A stretch of 64,000 nt of DNA from Roseobacter sp. MH60115 (lineage in GTDB: Bacteria; Pseudomonadota; Alphaproteobacteria; Rhodobacterales; Rhodobacteraceae): the NCBI RefSeq assembly GCF_015644665.1, contig NZ_JADOBQ010000005.1, positions 1 to 64,000 on the forward strand, written 5' to 3'. Below the pieces are notes generated by a model. That model was not told the origin of the DNA and searched no databases. It was given only the letters and a program-made list of their open reading frames with translations. Made by a program: the position numbers and the translations under genes. The stretch's first letter is position 1. Every line of letters begins with the position of its first letter. Below, piece after piece: positions 1-8,785 of the stretch.

Positions 1-60
1 GAATGGCAACGGCTGATCCGAAGCAACCCGAAATTCAAAGAGCTGCCGTTTATCGATTGA
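1..60 (+). CDS. C-terminal end of an unidentified protein (partial)
   Basis: Frame 1 is open from the first base to a TGA at 58-60 and encodes 19 residues rich in charged and aromatic side chains, ending in PFID. This looks like the tail of a gene that begins before the window. The piece is too short to assign a family. The next recognisable gene points the other way. Confidence 0.3.
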   Translation, partial: EWQRLIRSNPKFKELPFID

Positions 61-206
61 ACTCGAAAGGCAGCCCGTCCCGCAATCCCGACCTTTATCG
101 CCAATCCATTGTCCGGTCCGGGCTGGCATCCGTCGACAGACCAGAATTGTCGGATGTCGGCAGCGAGCCCAAAGTCCCTGATGCTGCGCTTTGAACGAAT
201 GTACTC

Positions 207-767
207 TCACAGAATTTCTGGAAGTTCTGGTTCGGCTTGTTGCTCGTGTGTTTGGAAGAAGATTGGGGTTTCTGATCGAGCTTCTCGCAGTTCTGGCACG
301 CGTCCAGTCTCAACAAACCTTCCGACGTAGAACAGCCCACTGTAGAACTTGGACGCAGGGTAGCCTCTAAATTTGGAGCCTTCCGCTGAAAGGCGAGTGG
401 CTATGTCCGTGGCCTTGATACACGAAATCGAAGTACGGACGTCAAATGAAGACGGATCAAGCGTAAAGCCGAAGCATCCGATTTGTCCCTCGTGCACTAC
501 GTATGTGCCTGATTTATGCAGGTATACGTCTGATCCGCACCACCAACCTGTATCTTTGAACAGGTCGATGGAAGCCGTGGAATCACCGTCACCAATGGTG
601 AGTTCTCTGTTCCAGTCGCTGTGAAAACCGAACATGGGCGTCACAGACATGGTTACAGTCGCGCGACCGGGAAGATTGGCGATAGCCGCGTATTCTGAAG
701 AGCAAGCCGACAGCGCCAAGAGCGCACCAAACGAGCAAATGAAGATGCGTAATTCTCTAAGGGTCAT
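207..767 (-). CDS. putative lipoprotein, unknown function
   Basis: This 186-residue protein begins with a short basic stretch, a hydrophobic segment and a lipobox (LSAC, cysteine 22), so it should be exported and lipid-anchored. The rest has no motif I recognise. It is predicted soluble, has four further cysteines in its middle part and ends in a glutamate/glutamine-rich tail. It points the same way as the exported protein that follows on the minus-strand side (908-1477), but the gap of about 140 bases argues against tight coupling. Codon use is less GC-biased than in the core genes, which fits acquired DNA. The function is unknown. Confidence 0.55.
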   Translation of the reverse strand: MTLRELRIFICSFGALLALSACSSEYAAIANLPGRATVTMSVTPMFGFHSDWNRELTIGDGDSTASIDLFKDTGWWCGSDVYLHKSGTYVVHEGQIGCFGFTLDPSSFDVRTSISCIKATDIATRLSAEGSKFRGYPASKFYSGLFYVGRFVETGRVPELREARSETPIFFQTHEQQAEPELPEIL

Positions 768-907
768 TATCCGCCATCAGTTACTCAAAACTGTCAATGG
801 CGCAAGTGCAACGAATTGGTGCTTCGTCCGCATAGCGGACTTTCACGGGTACAAATAGTAGGAGCGGTCAGTGTGGTCTGGCGTCAATGTCTGCTCTGAG
901 CCCAAAA

Positions 908-1477
908 CTACGGTTCTACGCAAGCCGAATTCTGATCACAGGCCGTATAAGGTTGGTCGAACAATGTGATCATCGTGAAATTAGTAGACGGCTCTCGCAT
1001 CGCAATGACGATAGTCACCCAGTTTTCTGTTTCGTGGTAGAAATTTGAGCTGGACCAAGTTGTCTCGCTGAATGCCGCATCTATTGCTGGGTTTGGATGT
1101 TCGAAATCATCCAAGAGCTTCTTTGCTACAGTTGCAATTTCATTCGACACAGTATCTCCGTATGGAACGGTATCCCTTGCGCACTTTTCGGTAGTATGTT
1201 GAGCTTCACCCCCGGTGACGACTACTAACACATTGAAGCTTAATGCTTTGGATAGGCGCTTGGGGCCATCTATCACATTTACTGTTGCTGCGCTTTGATC
1301 TAATTCACTGAGAAATTGAGAGACACGCGAAGCGTTGATCTCACCAAAATCCGAGCACAAAATTATGCTGTCGGCATCAAGCAACGCAGAGTTGCTGTTG
1401 AAAGGCGTCGGTATGTCTGCCAACGCAGAGCATGGGGTGACGCAAACCGCGATGATAGTGGCCAGAAGATTTCTCAT
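908..1477 (-). CDS. putative exported protein, unknown function
   Basis: This is an 189-residue protein counted from the ATG at 1477. A TTG six codons upstream is possible but would precede the signal peptide. The N-terminus (MRNLLATIIAVC...ALA) is a typical Sec signal with a likely cut after ALA near residue 21. The mature part has several cysteines, including two close to the C-terminus that could form disulfides. I recognise no domain. Codon use is relatively AT-rich, like its neighbour at 207-767, so both may belong to an acquired segment. Confidence 0.5.
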   Translation of the reverse strand: MRNLLATIIAVCVTPCSALADIPTPFNSNSALLDADSIILCSDFGEINASRVSQFLSELDQSAATVNVIDGPKRLSKALSFNVLVVVTGGEAQHTTEKCARDTVPYGDTVSNEIATVAKKLLDDFEHPNPAIDAAFSETTWSSSNFYHETENWVTIVIAMREPSTNFTMITLFDQPYTACDQNSACVEP

Positions 1478-2000
1478 TGGATCAGATACTATCAAGATTG
1501 CTTATGCCTCAAGGCAAAGTTCATGTAAGTGAGTTGGAAAGAAGCGAGGTGCGCATTCACGTCACATGAAAGTCGGCTTTGTCCCGCACGCGGCACCATC
1601 GTCCACCGTAGGTGAAAGTTCCCTTTGGATCAGAAATGCTAAACGTTTGGGTCAGTATTGCATGACGCGACCCATTGTTAGGATGCAGCAAATCCGCCTA
1701 ATCGAGTTAAAGATGCGCGACTTTCCACACAGAGCCAACTTAGAACGTCAGATGACTTTGACCGTCACGTCAACAACTGACCTACAAAGGCAAAGCTGAT
1801 CGTTGAATTGGACGCAACGAAGGTCTTGAAAAAGCCCATTTTTGTCGATGCCGCGCTAAGGGCGAAGGTCGTCAGTGTGCAATTTTACCGCAGAATTAAT
1901 TGAAAATTAATTAATACTAACGCAGTGTTTACGCGCCGAGTCACCAGAGCTGCATGCCGAGCTGTTTCAGTGCGCTGAGAGCTTTGGGAGTACACATCAA
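1478..2000. other. intergenic stretch, no supported gene
   Basis: About 520 bases without a convincing coding region. Short open frames exist (for example 1566-1799 on the plus strand) but lack a ribosome binding site and a protein-like composition. The 3' part (about 1888-1925) is strikingly AT-rich with repeated TTAATT-like motifs and probably holds the promoter of the hydrolase gene at 2001. A GGGAG at about 1986 lies some 10 bases before that ATG. Confidence 0.5.
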
Positions 2001-2804
2001 ATGATCTTGGACGACACACTGGCCAGTAACAATGTCACCGTCCTTGGAGCGGGAAACAAAACGCTGGTTTTGGCCCATGGATTTGGGTGCGACCAGACGA
2101 TGTGGCAATTGTTGACGCCCTATCTGGAGCATGACTTTCGAATTGTCCTGTTCGACTATGTCGGATCGGGAAAATCTGATCCAAGAGCATTCAAAGGCGA
2201 AAAATATTCAAAGCTGGAAGGCTATGCGCAAGACATCATCGACGTCTGCGATGCGTTGGACCTATCGGATGTCACCTTGGTTGGGCATTCTGTCAGTTCC
2301 ATGACTGGGTTGATTGCGGCGATTGAGGCCACTCACATCATCTCGAAGCTGGTGATGGTCTGTCCATCGCCGTGCTTTCTAAATGATCCGCCTGACTACC
2401 AAGGTGGCTTTGAACGGGCAGATTTGGAAGAGCTGCTAGGGCTCATGGACAGGAACTATGTCGGATGGGCTAATCATCTGGCCCCTATTGTCATGGGTGT
2501 AAGTGGGGCCGACATGGTTGAGACGCTCGCAGACAGCTTTTGTTCGACGGACCCGCTTTTTGCGAAGACCTTCGCACGTGTTACCTTCTTTTCGGATTGC
2601 CGGGACCTGCTGTCGAAGGCGAAGCAGCCAACCCTCATCTTCCAGAGCACCGAAGACACGCTTGCCGCTGTTTCAGTGGGCGAGTTCGTTAAGGCTCAGA
2701 TGATCAATGCCCGGCTAGAAATAGTCGAAGCGAACGGCCACTGTCTGCATATGACCCATCCTCGCGAGATTGCGCCAGAATTGGCGCGATTTGCACTTGA
2801 GTAG
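2001..2804 (+). CDS. alpha/beta hydrolase of the RsbQ/KAI2 type
   Basis: A 267-residue alpha/beta hydrolase covering the full family length. It shows the HGFG oxyanion segment near residue 26, the nucleophile elbow GHSVS (Ser97), Asp219 in STED and His247 in NGHC. This triad has almost the same numbering as RsbQ of Bacillus subtilis (Ser96, Asp219, His247). RsbQ is a cytoplasmic hydrolase needed by the PAS-domain phosphatase RsbP in energy-stress signalling; plant KAI2 and D14 are relatives. Here the next gene, 16 bases downstream, encodes a PAS-like plus GGDEF protein, so the hydrolase probably supplies or processes a ligand for that sensor. That coupling is inferred. A generic esterase role cannot be excluded. 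Confidence 0.88.
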   Translation: MILDDTLASNNVTVLGAGNKTLVLAHGFGCDQTMWQLLTPYLEHDFRIVLFDYVGSGKSDPRAFKGEKYSKLEGYAQDIIDVCDALDLSDVTLVGHSVSSMTGLIAAIEATHIISKLVMVCPSPCFLNDPPDYQGGFERADLEELLGLMDRNYVGWANHLAPIVMGVSGADMVETLADSFCSTDPLFAKTFARVTFFSDCRDLLSKAKQPTLIFQSTEDTLAAVSVGEFVKAQMINARLEIVEANGHCLHMTHPREIAPELARFALE

Positions 2805-2820
2805 GTTTGATCGAAGCGAC

Positions 2821-3696
2821 ATGGTCGATATCGACCATTTTCCCTGCGGGTGTCTGATCACCACGCGCGATCAGAAAATACTATTTTCGAACAAATACTT
2901 CGAAGAAGAGCTGGGTTGGACCGCGAAGGTGCTGGACATGGCATCGGTCCACAAGCTTCTGACGACAGCCTCGGTGGCGTATTGCAACAGTTACATTGTT
3001 CCAACCGTCTTGAAAGAGGGTCGGTGCTGTGAGTCCCAGCTTTCAGTTGTCGACATTACAGGTGCCAGACACCCGAAGGTGGTCAGTGTCAGGCGCTTGC
3101 CAAATAGCAACTTTGCATGGGTCTTTGTGGAGGCGGAAAAAAGAGACAAGCTGTTTCACGAACTCGAATCCACAAGGCTTGAGCTGCAAAGCCAAAAGGA
3201 ACAGCTGGAGCAACTATCCTTGACGGACGCCTTGACGGGTGTTGCCAATCGACGCGCTTTTGATGCCGCCGCCCGGCGCATCTTCGCGGATGCAGACCGG
3301 TCCGGGGCGGCGGTGGCAGTTTTGATGATGGACATCGATAATTTCAAATCCATCAATGACGCGCATGGTCATGAAGTCGGGGATGAGGTACTTTTGGCGC
3401 TTTCCGAAGTATTGCAAGCCACTTGCCGGGAAGTGGATACCATCGCCCGCGTTGGTGGTGATGAATTTGTCTGCATTCTGACCGCTTCTTCCTTGGCGGA
3501 CGCAGAATCAGTTTGCGAAAGGATACATTTGGAGATTGCGAACCGGATCGGTGACGTCTGCAAGTTCACGGTCAGTATCGGCGTTTCGGGGCGAACGGTG
3601 ACATGTCCGCATCCTGCTGCTCAAGTACTAAGACTGGCCGACATGGCGCTGTACGACGCAAAAACCGCAGGCCGAAACCAAACCAGAATTCAATAG
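2821..3696 (+). CDS. PAS-type sensor diguanylate cyclase (GGDEF)
   Basis: 291 residues from the ATG at 2821; an upstream ATG at 2770 would overlap the hydrolase gene. Residues 1 to about 105 resemble a small PAS fold without membrane segments. A coiled-coil linker follows (about 106-135), then a complete GGDEF domain. The active-site motif GGDEF is at residues 212-216 and is intact. An inhibitory I-site (REVD) lies five residues before it, so the enzyme should make cyclic di-GMP with product feedback. The gene follows the RsbQ-like hydrolase by 16 bases, indicating one operon. The coding sequence ends exactly where IS3 debris begins, yet the family's usual C-terminus (AGRN...) is preserved. 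Confidence 0.88.
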   Translation: MVDIDHFPCGCLITTRDQKILFSNKYFEEELGWTAKVLDMASVHKLLTTASVAYCNSYIVPTVLKEGRCCESQLSVVDITGARHPKVVSVRRLPNSNFAWVFVEAEKRDKLFHELESTRLELQSQKEQLEQLSLTDALTGVANRRAFDAAARRIFADADRSGAAVAVLMMDIDNFKSINDAHGHEVGDEVLLALSEVLQATCREVDTIARVGGDEFVCILTASSLADAESVCERIHLEIANRIGDVCKFTVSIGVSGRTVTCPHPAAQVLRLADMALYDAKTAGRNQTRIQ

Positions 3697-3699
3697 CCG

Positions 3700-4398
3700 A
3701 AGCCGGGTGTCTTGCAGCGCTGAGACTGAATGCGCCCTGGCGGAATGGCTACCGCAAGATCACAGAGCTGCTGCGTGTCGAAGGCTGGTCAGTCAATCAC
3801 AAGAAGATTGAACGACTTTGGGGCGAAGAGGGCCTCCAACGCCCGCGACGGCACAAGAAACGCAAACGGCTGTGTCACAATGACAGCTCGATCATCCGGC
3901 TCCGACCGCAATATCCCAAGCACATCTGGAGCATTGATTTTTGTTCACGACAAGCTGAGTAACGGACGGACCTACAAGATGTAGACGGTGCTGGATGAGT
4001 GCACTCGCGAGGCGCTCTGCGTCGCGGTCAAACTGACGATGAACAGCGCAGATATGCTGGATGCGCTGTATCCATTGCTACTGCAAAGCGGGAAGCCGGA
4101 GTACGTTCGTTCGGACAATGGCTCAGAGTTCATCGCAGCGGCACTGCAAGACTGGCTGAGAAAGGTCGGGATCAAAGCCAATTCAGATCTATTCAGGATC
4201 GCCGTGGGAGAACGGTTACAACGAGCGCTTCAACGGAGCTTTGCGCTGCAAAATCCTCAACGCCGAATGGTTCCATACACAAAACAGGCACAGATCGTCA
4301 CCAATACATGGCTCAGACAGTACGATCGTGTCCGACCACATCAGGCCCTAAACATGCGACTGCAAGTCGCAGAAACCTTGCTCAAAAGTGGCCCATAG
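3700..4398 (+). pseudogene. degenerate IS3-family transposase (orfB remnant)
   Basis: Pieces of one IS3-type DDE transposase are spread over different frames. The first piece has the helix-turn-helix-like GYRKITELL segment and runs to WSIDF near 3943. A frameshift follows, then a piece with FVHDKLSNGR, a TAG at 3979 and RSDNGSEF. A further shift at about 4190-4300 hides WENGYNERF before the frame returns at TKQAQIV and RPHQAL. All three catalytic blocks can be found, but at least three frameshifts and one nonsense codon make it inactive. The 5' end with orfA is missing. The C-terminal part matches the relic at 17585-18054, so both derive from one element family. Confidence 0.9.
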
Positions 4399-4542
4399 AA
4401 TTGGGGCTGGACAATACCTATGCAGCAAAAACGGTGGTTATCGCCGGTGGTAAAACCGTCTGAGTTTTGGTGCATCCTGCGGTGTTGAGAAAGGTCGGAA
4501 CGAGCCCAAATCAATCGATGCTGCACGAAGCGTGAACGGCTA

Positions 4543-5448
4543 CTATTCTGCTAACTCCCTTTTTAGCCAATCGATAAGGTGGTCTGTCTTTGGGTTATGA
4601 TTGCGGTTCCCACCGCGAAAAACAGATATTTCTGTCGGGCGCCTCAGAATTTGTGCGCATGGCCTTATCAACTTGCCCTCTGCAATCACGCCTTCGGTCG
4701 TGCGTCTCCATCCAAGTGCAACACCTTGGCCCGCTACAGCAGCCTGCAATGCCACAGGATAGCTGTCGAAAGACACAACGCGCGGGCGCTTCGGTTGCTG
4801 GGCACCGATGCCTTTGAACCAATCCCGCCATTCCATCCAGTCTTGCGGAGAAACGGAATGCGACAGGAGCGGGAAAGCCGCCAGATCGTCTGGGTCCATT
4901 GGAAGTGTGTGACCGGATACGAGCGATGGCGCGCAAACCGGAAAAATATCGTCGGCTGCAGTGAATGCCAGACGTGCTGAACCAGAAGCGCGACCCGATG
5001 TTTGAATGGCGACATCGAAACCTTCCTCTGTTTCTGTCAGCGGTTTCAGCGAACTGACAACACGCAGTTCAACACCCGGGTTCTGTTCATGGAAACCGGC
5101 GAGACGTGGCATGAGCCAATAGAATGCCTCGCAAAGCTGGCAGTGCAGCACCAGTTCGTTCGACCGCCTTTTGCCTTGAAGCAGCGCAATCTCAGCGGCA
5201 ACGTCAGTGAGAGCACCCCCGACTACTCGTCCAAGCCGTCTGCCCGCATCCGTCAGAAACACCGCTCTGTTGCGGCGTTCAAACAGAGGTATCCCCAACT
5301 CCTTTTCCAAGAGACCAACCTGTTTGCTTATCGCCGTCTGGGTCATGCCGAGTTCGTCTGCGGCCATGGAAAAGCTCTCATGCCGTGCTGCGGCTTCAAA
5401 CGGTCTTAAGCGTGACAACGGCGGTAAGTGGTGGGTTGGTCTATTCAT
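4543..5448 (-). CDS. LysR-family transcriptional regulator (GcvA-like)
   Basis: 301 residues with an N-terminal winged helix-turn-helix (about 10-65; SRLRPFEAAARHESF, then the recognition segment TQTAISKQVGLLE) and a C-terminal substrate-binding domain. The opening LPPLSRLRPFEAAARH is typical of the GcvA/AmpR-like branch. It is divergent from the EamA transporter at 5548, with 99 bases between the two starts. In this family that arrangement usually means the regulator controls the neighbouring exporter and itself. The ligand is unknown. Confidence 0.88.
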   Translation of the reverse strand: MNRPTHHLPPLSRLRPFEAAARHESFSMAADELGMTQTAISKQVGLLEKELGIPLFERRNRAVFLTDAGRRLGRVVGGALTDVAAEIALLQGKRRSNELVLHCQLCEAFYWLMPRLAGFHEQNPGVELRVVSSLKPLTETEEGFDVAIQTSGRASGSARLAFTAADDIFPVCAPSLVSGHTLPMDPDDLAAFPLLSHSVSPQDWMEWRDWFKGIGAQQPKRPRVVSFDSYPVALQAAVAGQGVALGWRRTTEGVIAEGKLIRPCAQILRRPTEISVFRGGNRNHNPKTDHLIDWLKRELAE

Positions 5449-5547
5449 AACTTTAGCTCATGCGAATTGAACAGGAATTCCTTTTTCATCTGAGAGCTTA
5501 CATGATTTTTATGGGGTATTGATGGGTAACGGTCACTTGGGCAAAGC

Positions 5548-6444
5548 ATGGCAGATTCCACACACGAAAATCGCGCGCTCGGTCCGATCCTTGCGATTGT
5601 TGCGTCTGTCGCGGCCTTATCGTTGGGAGATGCCGTCATAAAGGCAACGGGCCTGTCACTGCCGCTTTGGCAGATGTACGTCCTGCGCTCCGCTCTTGTC
5701 CTGCCCCTGTTGTGGTGGCTGGCTCGCAGGCAGGGGCCGGTGAAATTATTTGCGCCGCTTTGGATCCTGGTACGCTGTACGCTCCTGGTTATCATGTGGC
5801 TGAGTTATTACGCGTCTTTGCCTCAGATGCCATTATCTCTGGCCGCTGCCGCCTACTACACGGGGCCGCTTTTTATCATCGCGCTTTCCGCAGGAGTTGC
5901 GCAACGATGGCCTGCTCGCCGCGCGATCCTGGCTATAACTTGTGGTTTTGTTGGCGTGTTGATGATTATCCGCCCCGAAAACTCGAATTTCGAAATCGCG
6001 ACCCTGTTCCCGGTCATCGCCGCCTTTCTCTACGCCTGTGCGATGGTGCTGACATCTGCAAAGTGCAGCAAGGATAGTCCCTTCGTTTTGGCCTTGGCAC
6101 TGAACGTCGCTTTCATCGTAACTGGTGTACTCCTTGGTCTTTTCTCAGGCTATAAAGAGTCGCTCATCCTCGGCCCGTGGCAGCCGCTTGATCTGGCTCT
6201 ATTCGGAACCATCGCGATTCTCGCTGTCCTGATCCTGATCGGGAGTGTCGGAGCGGCCTATGCTTATCAGAAAGGGCAACCAACGACGGTCGCCACGTTC
6301 GACTATAGTTATCTGATGTTCAGTCTTCTCTGGGGAGCATTGTTTTTCAACGAGTTACCCGGCACCATCAGCTTAATAGGTATATTCGTCATAGCGTGGG
6401 CAGGTTTTTTGGCTCTGCCATCGAAGGTCTGCGGAAAAAAATAA
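5548..6444 (+). CDS. EamA/DMT-family transporter
   Basis: 298 residues with about ten hydrophobic helices arranged as two EamA repeats (about 10-140 and 155-290), the standard size of drug/metabolite exporters in the inner membrane. It starts at an ATG 99 bases from the divergent LysR gene, its probable regulator. It is followed 18 bases later by a decayed LysE-type exporter gene. The substrate cannot be read from sequence; amino acids or related metabolites are common for the family. Confidence 0.88.
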   Translation: MADSTHENRALGPILAIVASVAALSLGDAVIKATGLSLPLWQMYVLRSALVLPLLWWLARRQGPVKLFAPLWILVRCTLLVIMWLSYYASLPQMPLSLAAAAYYTGPLFIIALSAGVAQRWPARRAILAITCGFVGVLMIIRPENSNFEIATLFPVIAAFLYACAMVLTSAKCSKDSPFVLALALNVAFIVTGVLLGLFSGYKESLILGPWQPLDLALFGTIAILAVLILIGSVGAAYAYQKGQPTTVATFDYSYLMFSLLWGALFFNELPGTISLIGIFVIAWAGFLALPSKVCGKK

Positions 6445-6462
6445 GAGAGTGGAGTTGATAAA

Positions 6463-6790
6463 ATGAGTATTGAAATCTGGTTGGCCTATGTGGCGGCCAC
6501 AGTGATCATCTCCCTCATTCCAGGACCGAGCGTATTCATAGTCCTTGGCTAAACCTTGTCGCACGGATTGAAAGCTGCGGCCTACTGCGTCGTGGGAGAT
6601 GTCTGTGGTGGGGTCGTTGTTATGACCGCATCCTAAGCAGGTCTTGGTGTCATTCTGGCAGCGACGAGCGAGGCGTTCTTGGTGCTGAAATGGGCTGGCG
6701 TAGCCTACATGGCGTTGCTGGGATACGCCCAAATCAAAGGCGCACGCCAACTTCGTGAAGAAGACTTGAAAGACATAGCATTTAGCGATG
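6463..6790 (+). pseudogene. LysE/RhtB-type amino-acid exporter, broken
   Basis: From the ATG at 6463, which has GGAG upstream, one frame encodes the typical LysE start (MSIEIWLAYVAA...IPGPS). TAA stops interrupt it at 6550 and 6634, after which it resumes with LKWAGVAYMALLGY. Homology ends near 6790, about half the usual 205 residues, where unrelated sequence and IS debris begin. Two nonsense codons plus truncation make this a pseudogene. It probably formed an operon with the EamA transporter before it decayed. Confidence 0.85.
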
Positions 6791-6901
6791 CGCATAGCCA
6801 GGGCGCCGCACACGTGCAGCAACCCGCATATCGCGGGCATCTTGCGTTTGGCTTCCATCTCAGCACGGGCTCGCTCATCGGCTTCGCGCTCACAGGCGGC
6901 G

Positions 6902-6999
6902 TGAAGTCTCAGAATATCCTCACCCGAATACCGTTCCGCGCGATCAATCTCGTTTCCAAAACTAAGCCAACTTCGGCAAAGGTTTAGGGGGCCAAGATA
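6902..6999 (-). repeat. IS3-family end fragment (terminus plus orfA start)
   Basis: About 95 bases match the left end of the deleted IS3 copy at about 17955-18054. Both contain the same stretch around TTGGCTTAGTTTTGG and then GAAACGAGATTGAT, leading into the orfA start (…CGGTATTCGG…GAGGATATTCTGAG). By eye the identity is roughly 85 percent, with small insertions and deletions. No transposase remains here. It lies directly behind the LysE relic and may mark the event that truncated it. Confidence 0.75.
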
Positions 7000-7444
7000 T
7001 TATTCGCTACCTACACCAATTTCTGGGACGCGGCGGGCAACTTGTCGTTACACAGCGAAACCACTCTAGAGACCGCACTTAGATCGAACGCTTCTTCAGT
7101 TCTGACGAAAGTAAGGTCTTCAGTCTAATTCATGGATACACAGGCCGGAAAACGGGCCACTTAAAGGGCTATGATCCGACAAAGAACGCCGTCTTTGACA
7201 CAGATGAGATCTATGGACTCATCCCCCGTTACTTCGTGGACGAATACTCGCCGGATAGTCGGACAAAAGGTGGCTGCCTTTTGCACTCGGGTCAGCCCCA
7301 TACACTGCTTGCAACTGCGCGATGAATGCTAGCGTATCTGCACTAAATGTGCTGTTTTTTGCCATATTCACCTCCAAAACCGCCCTTTACACAAAATTCG
7401 CAACTTGGTACCTACGTACCTTTCCAGATTTAAGGACCGATCCC
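7000..7444. other. no supported gene; one unassigned open frame
   Basis: The stretch between the IS fragment and the next transporter holds no gene I can support. One frame stays open from 7083 to a TGA at 7323 and reads like protein (for instance FDTDEIYGLIPRYF), but it starts right after a stop, has no start codon with a ribosome binding site, and I do not recognise it. It may be the remnant of a lost gene. Confidence 0.4.
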
Positions 7445-8305
7445 GTGACGGACAATACCAAGGGATTGCTTTGGGCTCTGCTTGCCGCAGCGCTTTTTGC
7501 AGTTGTGATCGCCATGGCCAAAATCGCTGTCGTTGACTATCACGTCCTGCAAATCCTGTTTTTTCGGCAGGTCGTCGTTTTCCTGTCATCGCTGCCTGAC
7601 ATCGCCAAGACGTTCCCAAATAGCCTGAAAACCAAGAGGCCCGGGTTGCATACAGCGCGACTGATCGGAGCATTCACAGCACTCTCATGTGGTATCTGGG
7701 CGGTGGCTTTGCTTCCCCTTACAACAGCTACAACGCTTGCCTTTTCCCAAGTGTTTTTTGTGGCGATTATGGCGCTCGTCTTTTTGAAAGAACCTGTCGG
7801 ACCGCACAGGATAGGAGCGGTGATCGTCGGGTTCCTCGGTGTCGTGGTGGTGATGCGACCGGGCGTCGATGGCTTGATAGACATCCATTCACTCATCCCA
7901 CTGCTCGGAGCAGCCGGTGCGGCCGTGGCTGTCACCGCCGTGCGCAAATTGAGCCAGACAGAGTCCACGGCGACCCTGTTGGTCTTTCAATCCGTGTTTG
8001 TCGGCACACTGGCCGGAATACCGTTGCTCTGGTTGTGGGTAACGCCTGATCTTTTCGGATGGCTGTTTCTGATCGCAATGGGCATTCTCGCAACGCTTGG
8101 TCAATGGGTCGGCGTGCGCGCTTTGCGCTTGGGGGAGGCCAGCGTGGTTGGCAATATGGAATACAGCAAACTCGTCTACGCCGCCGCCCTAGGCTACGCC
8201 CTCTTCGGCGAGATCCCAGACGGCTTCACCGTCATAGGAGCCACTATCATCGTCGCATCTTCGATTTACATTTTCAGGCGAGAGCGGCGTCTGAAATCTT
8301 CGTAG
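7445..8305 (+). CDS. EamA/DMT-family transporter
   Basis: An inner-membrane transporter with about ten helices in two EamA repeats. I chose the GTG at 7445 (286 residues) because AAGGA lies eight bases before it and the first helix begins at once (GLLWALLAAALF). The ATG at 7322 would add 41 residues that do not look like family sequence. It is a distant relative of the transporter at 5548 and the second DMT exporter within 2 kb, with no regulator of its own nearby. The substrate is unknown. Confidence 0.85.
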   Translation: MTDNTKGLLWALLAAALFAVVIAMAKIAVVDYHVLQILFFRQVVVFLSSLPDIAKTFPNSLKTKRPGLHTARLIGAFTALSCGIWAVALLPLTTATTLAFSQVFFVAIMALVFLKEPVGPHRIGAVIVGFLGVVVVMRPGVDGLIDIHSLIPLLGAAGAAVAVTAVRKLSQTESTATLLVFQSVFVGTLAGIPLLWLWVTPDLFGWLFLIAMGILATLGQWVGVRALRLGEASVVGNMEYSKLVYAAALGYALFGEIPDGFTVIGATIIVASSIYIFRRERRLKSS

Positions 8306-8378
8306 GCCTAGAGCAGTCATTCGGGACCAAGGCTTGAACGGCGGCAAGGTCCCGCGTCGCCGCCACCGAAACTTGTGT

Positions 8379-8668
8379 ATGATACTTGTTGAGGGGGGGG
8401 CTTCGGGCGGCGACCAATTCTAAAGAGGTCATTCGCGACAGACGATGCAGAAGCCTCAAGCACATCTCTTTCAACTCGCGCAATGCGTGCGTTCGCTAAG
8501 AATGACATCCATACCATCGGCGAATTGAAGCGCTTGCTAAGTGAAGGAGGGGAGACTCACATCAAAAGCTGCATGTTTGGCATCGGAGCGGTGACTGCGG
8601 AGGAGGTTCTGCAGTTTCTGGGTGAGTGTTGGGCACGCACGAGGGTCTGCAGTGATGAGTTTTTTTGA
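8379..8668 (+). pseudogene. small ORF resembling the RNA polymerase alpha C-terminal domain
   Basis: From about 8460 to 8630 one frame encodes LSTRAMRAFAKNDIHTIGEL and then FGIGAVTAEEVLQFLGE. This is the helix-hairpin-helix pattern of the alpha-subunit C-terminal domain (normally L-S-R...L-x-x-x-x-I-x-T-I-x-E-L...FG...S-x-x-E-I). The only in-frame ATG is at 8483, inside the domain. A better start at 8379 is out of frame by one base across a run of eight G at 8393-8400. Either a frameshift has killed the gene, or the run varies and switches it, or only a 61-residue peptide is made. I cannot decide which. Confidence 0.35.
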
Positions 8669-8785
8669 CGCGGCCCATTGCGCGGGATGTCAGCTGTGCG
8701 CTGTTTCAGAGGTGCGCATTGATCCCAGTCAAGGCAAACGCTTTGGAGCCGTGTCACGTTCGTGCAAACCAATAGGAGGCCCCTT

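Noticed and set aside
1566-1799. Plus-strand open frame of 77 codons
   Set aside because: No ribosome binding site and no domain; probably chance in an intergenic stretch.
7083-7325. Protein-like open frame between IS debris and the second EamA gene
   Set aside because: It has no start codon or ribosome binding site and I cannot place it in any family; it may be a remnant, but a gene call is not supported.
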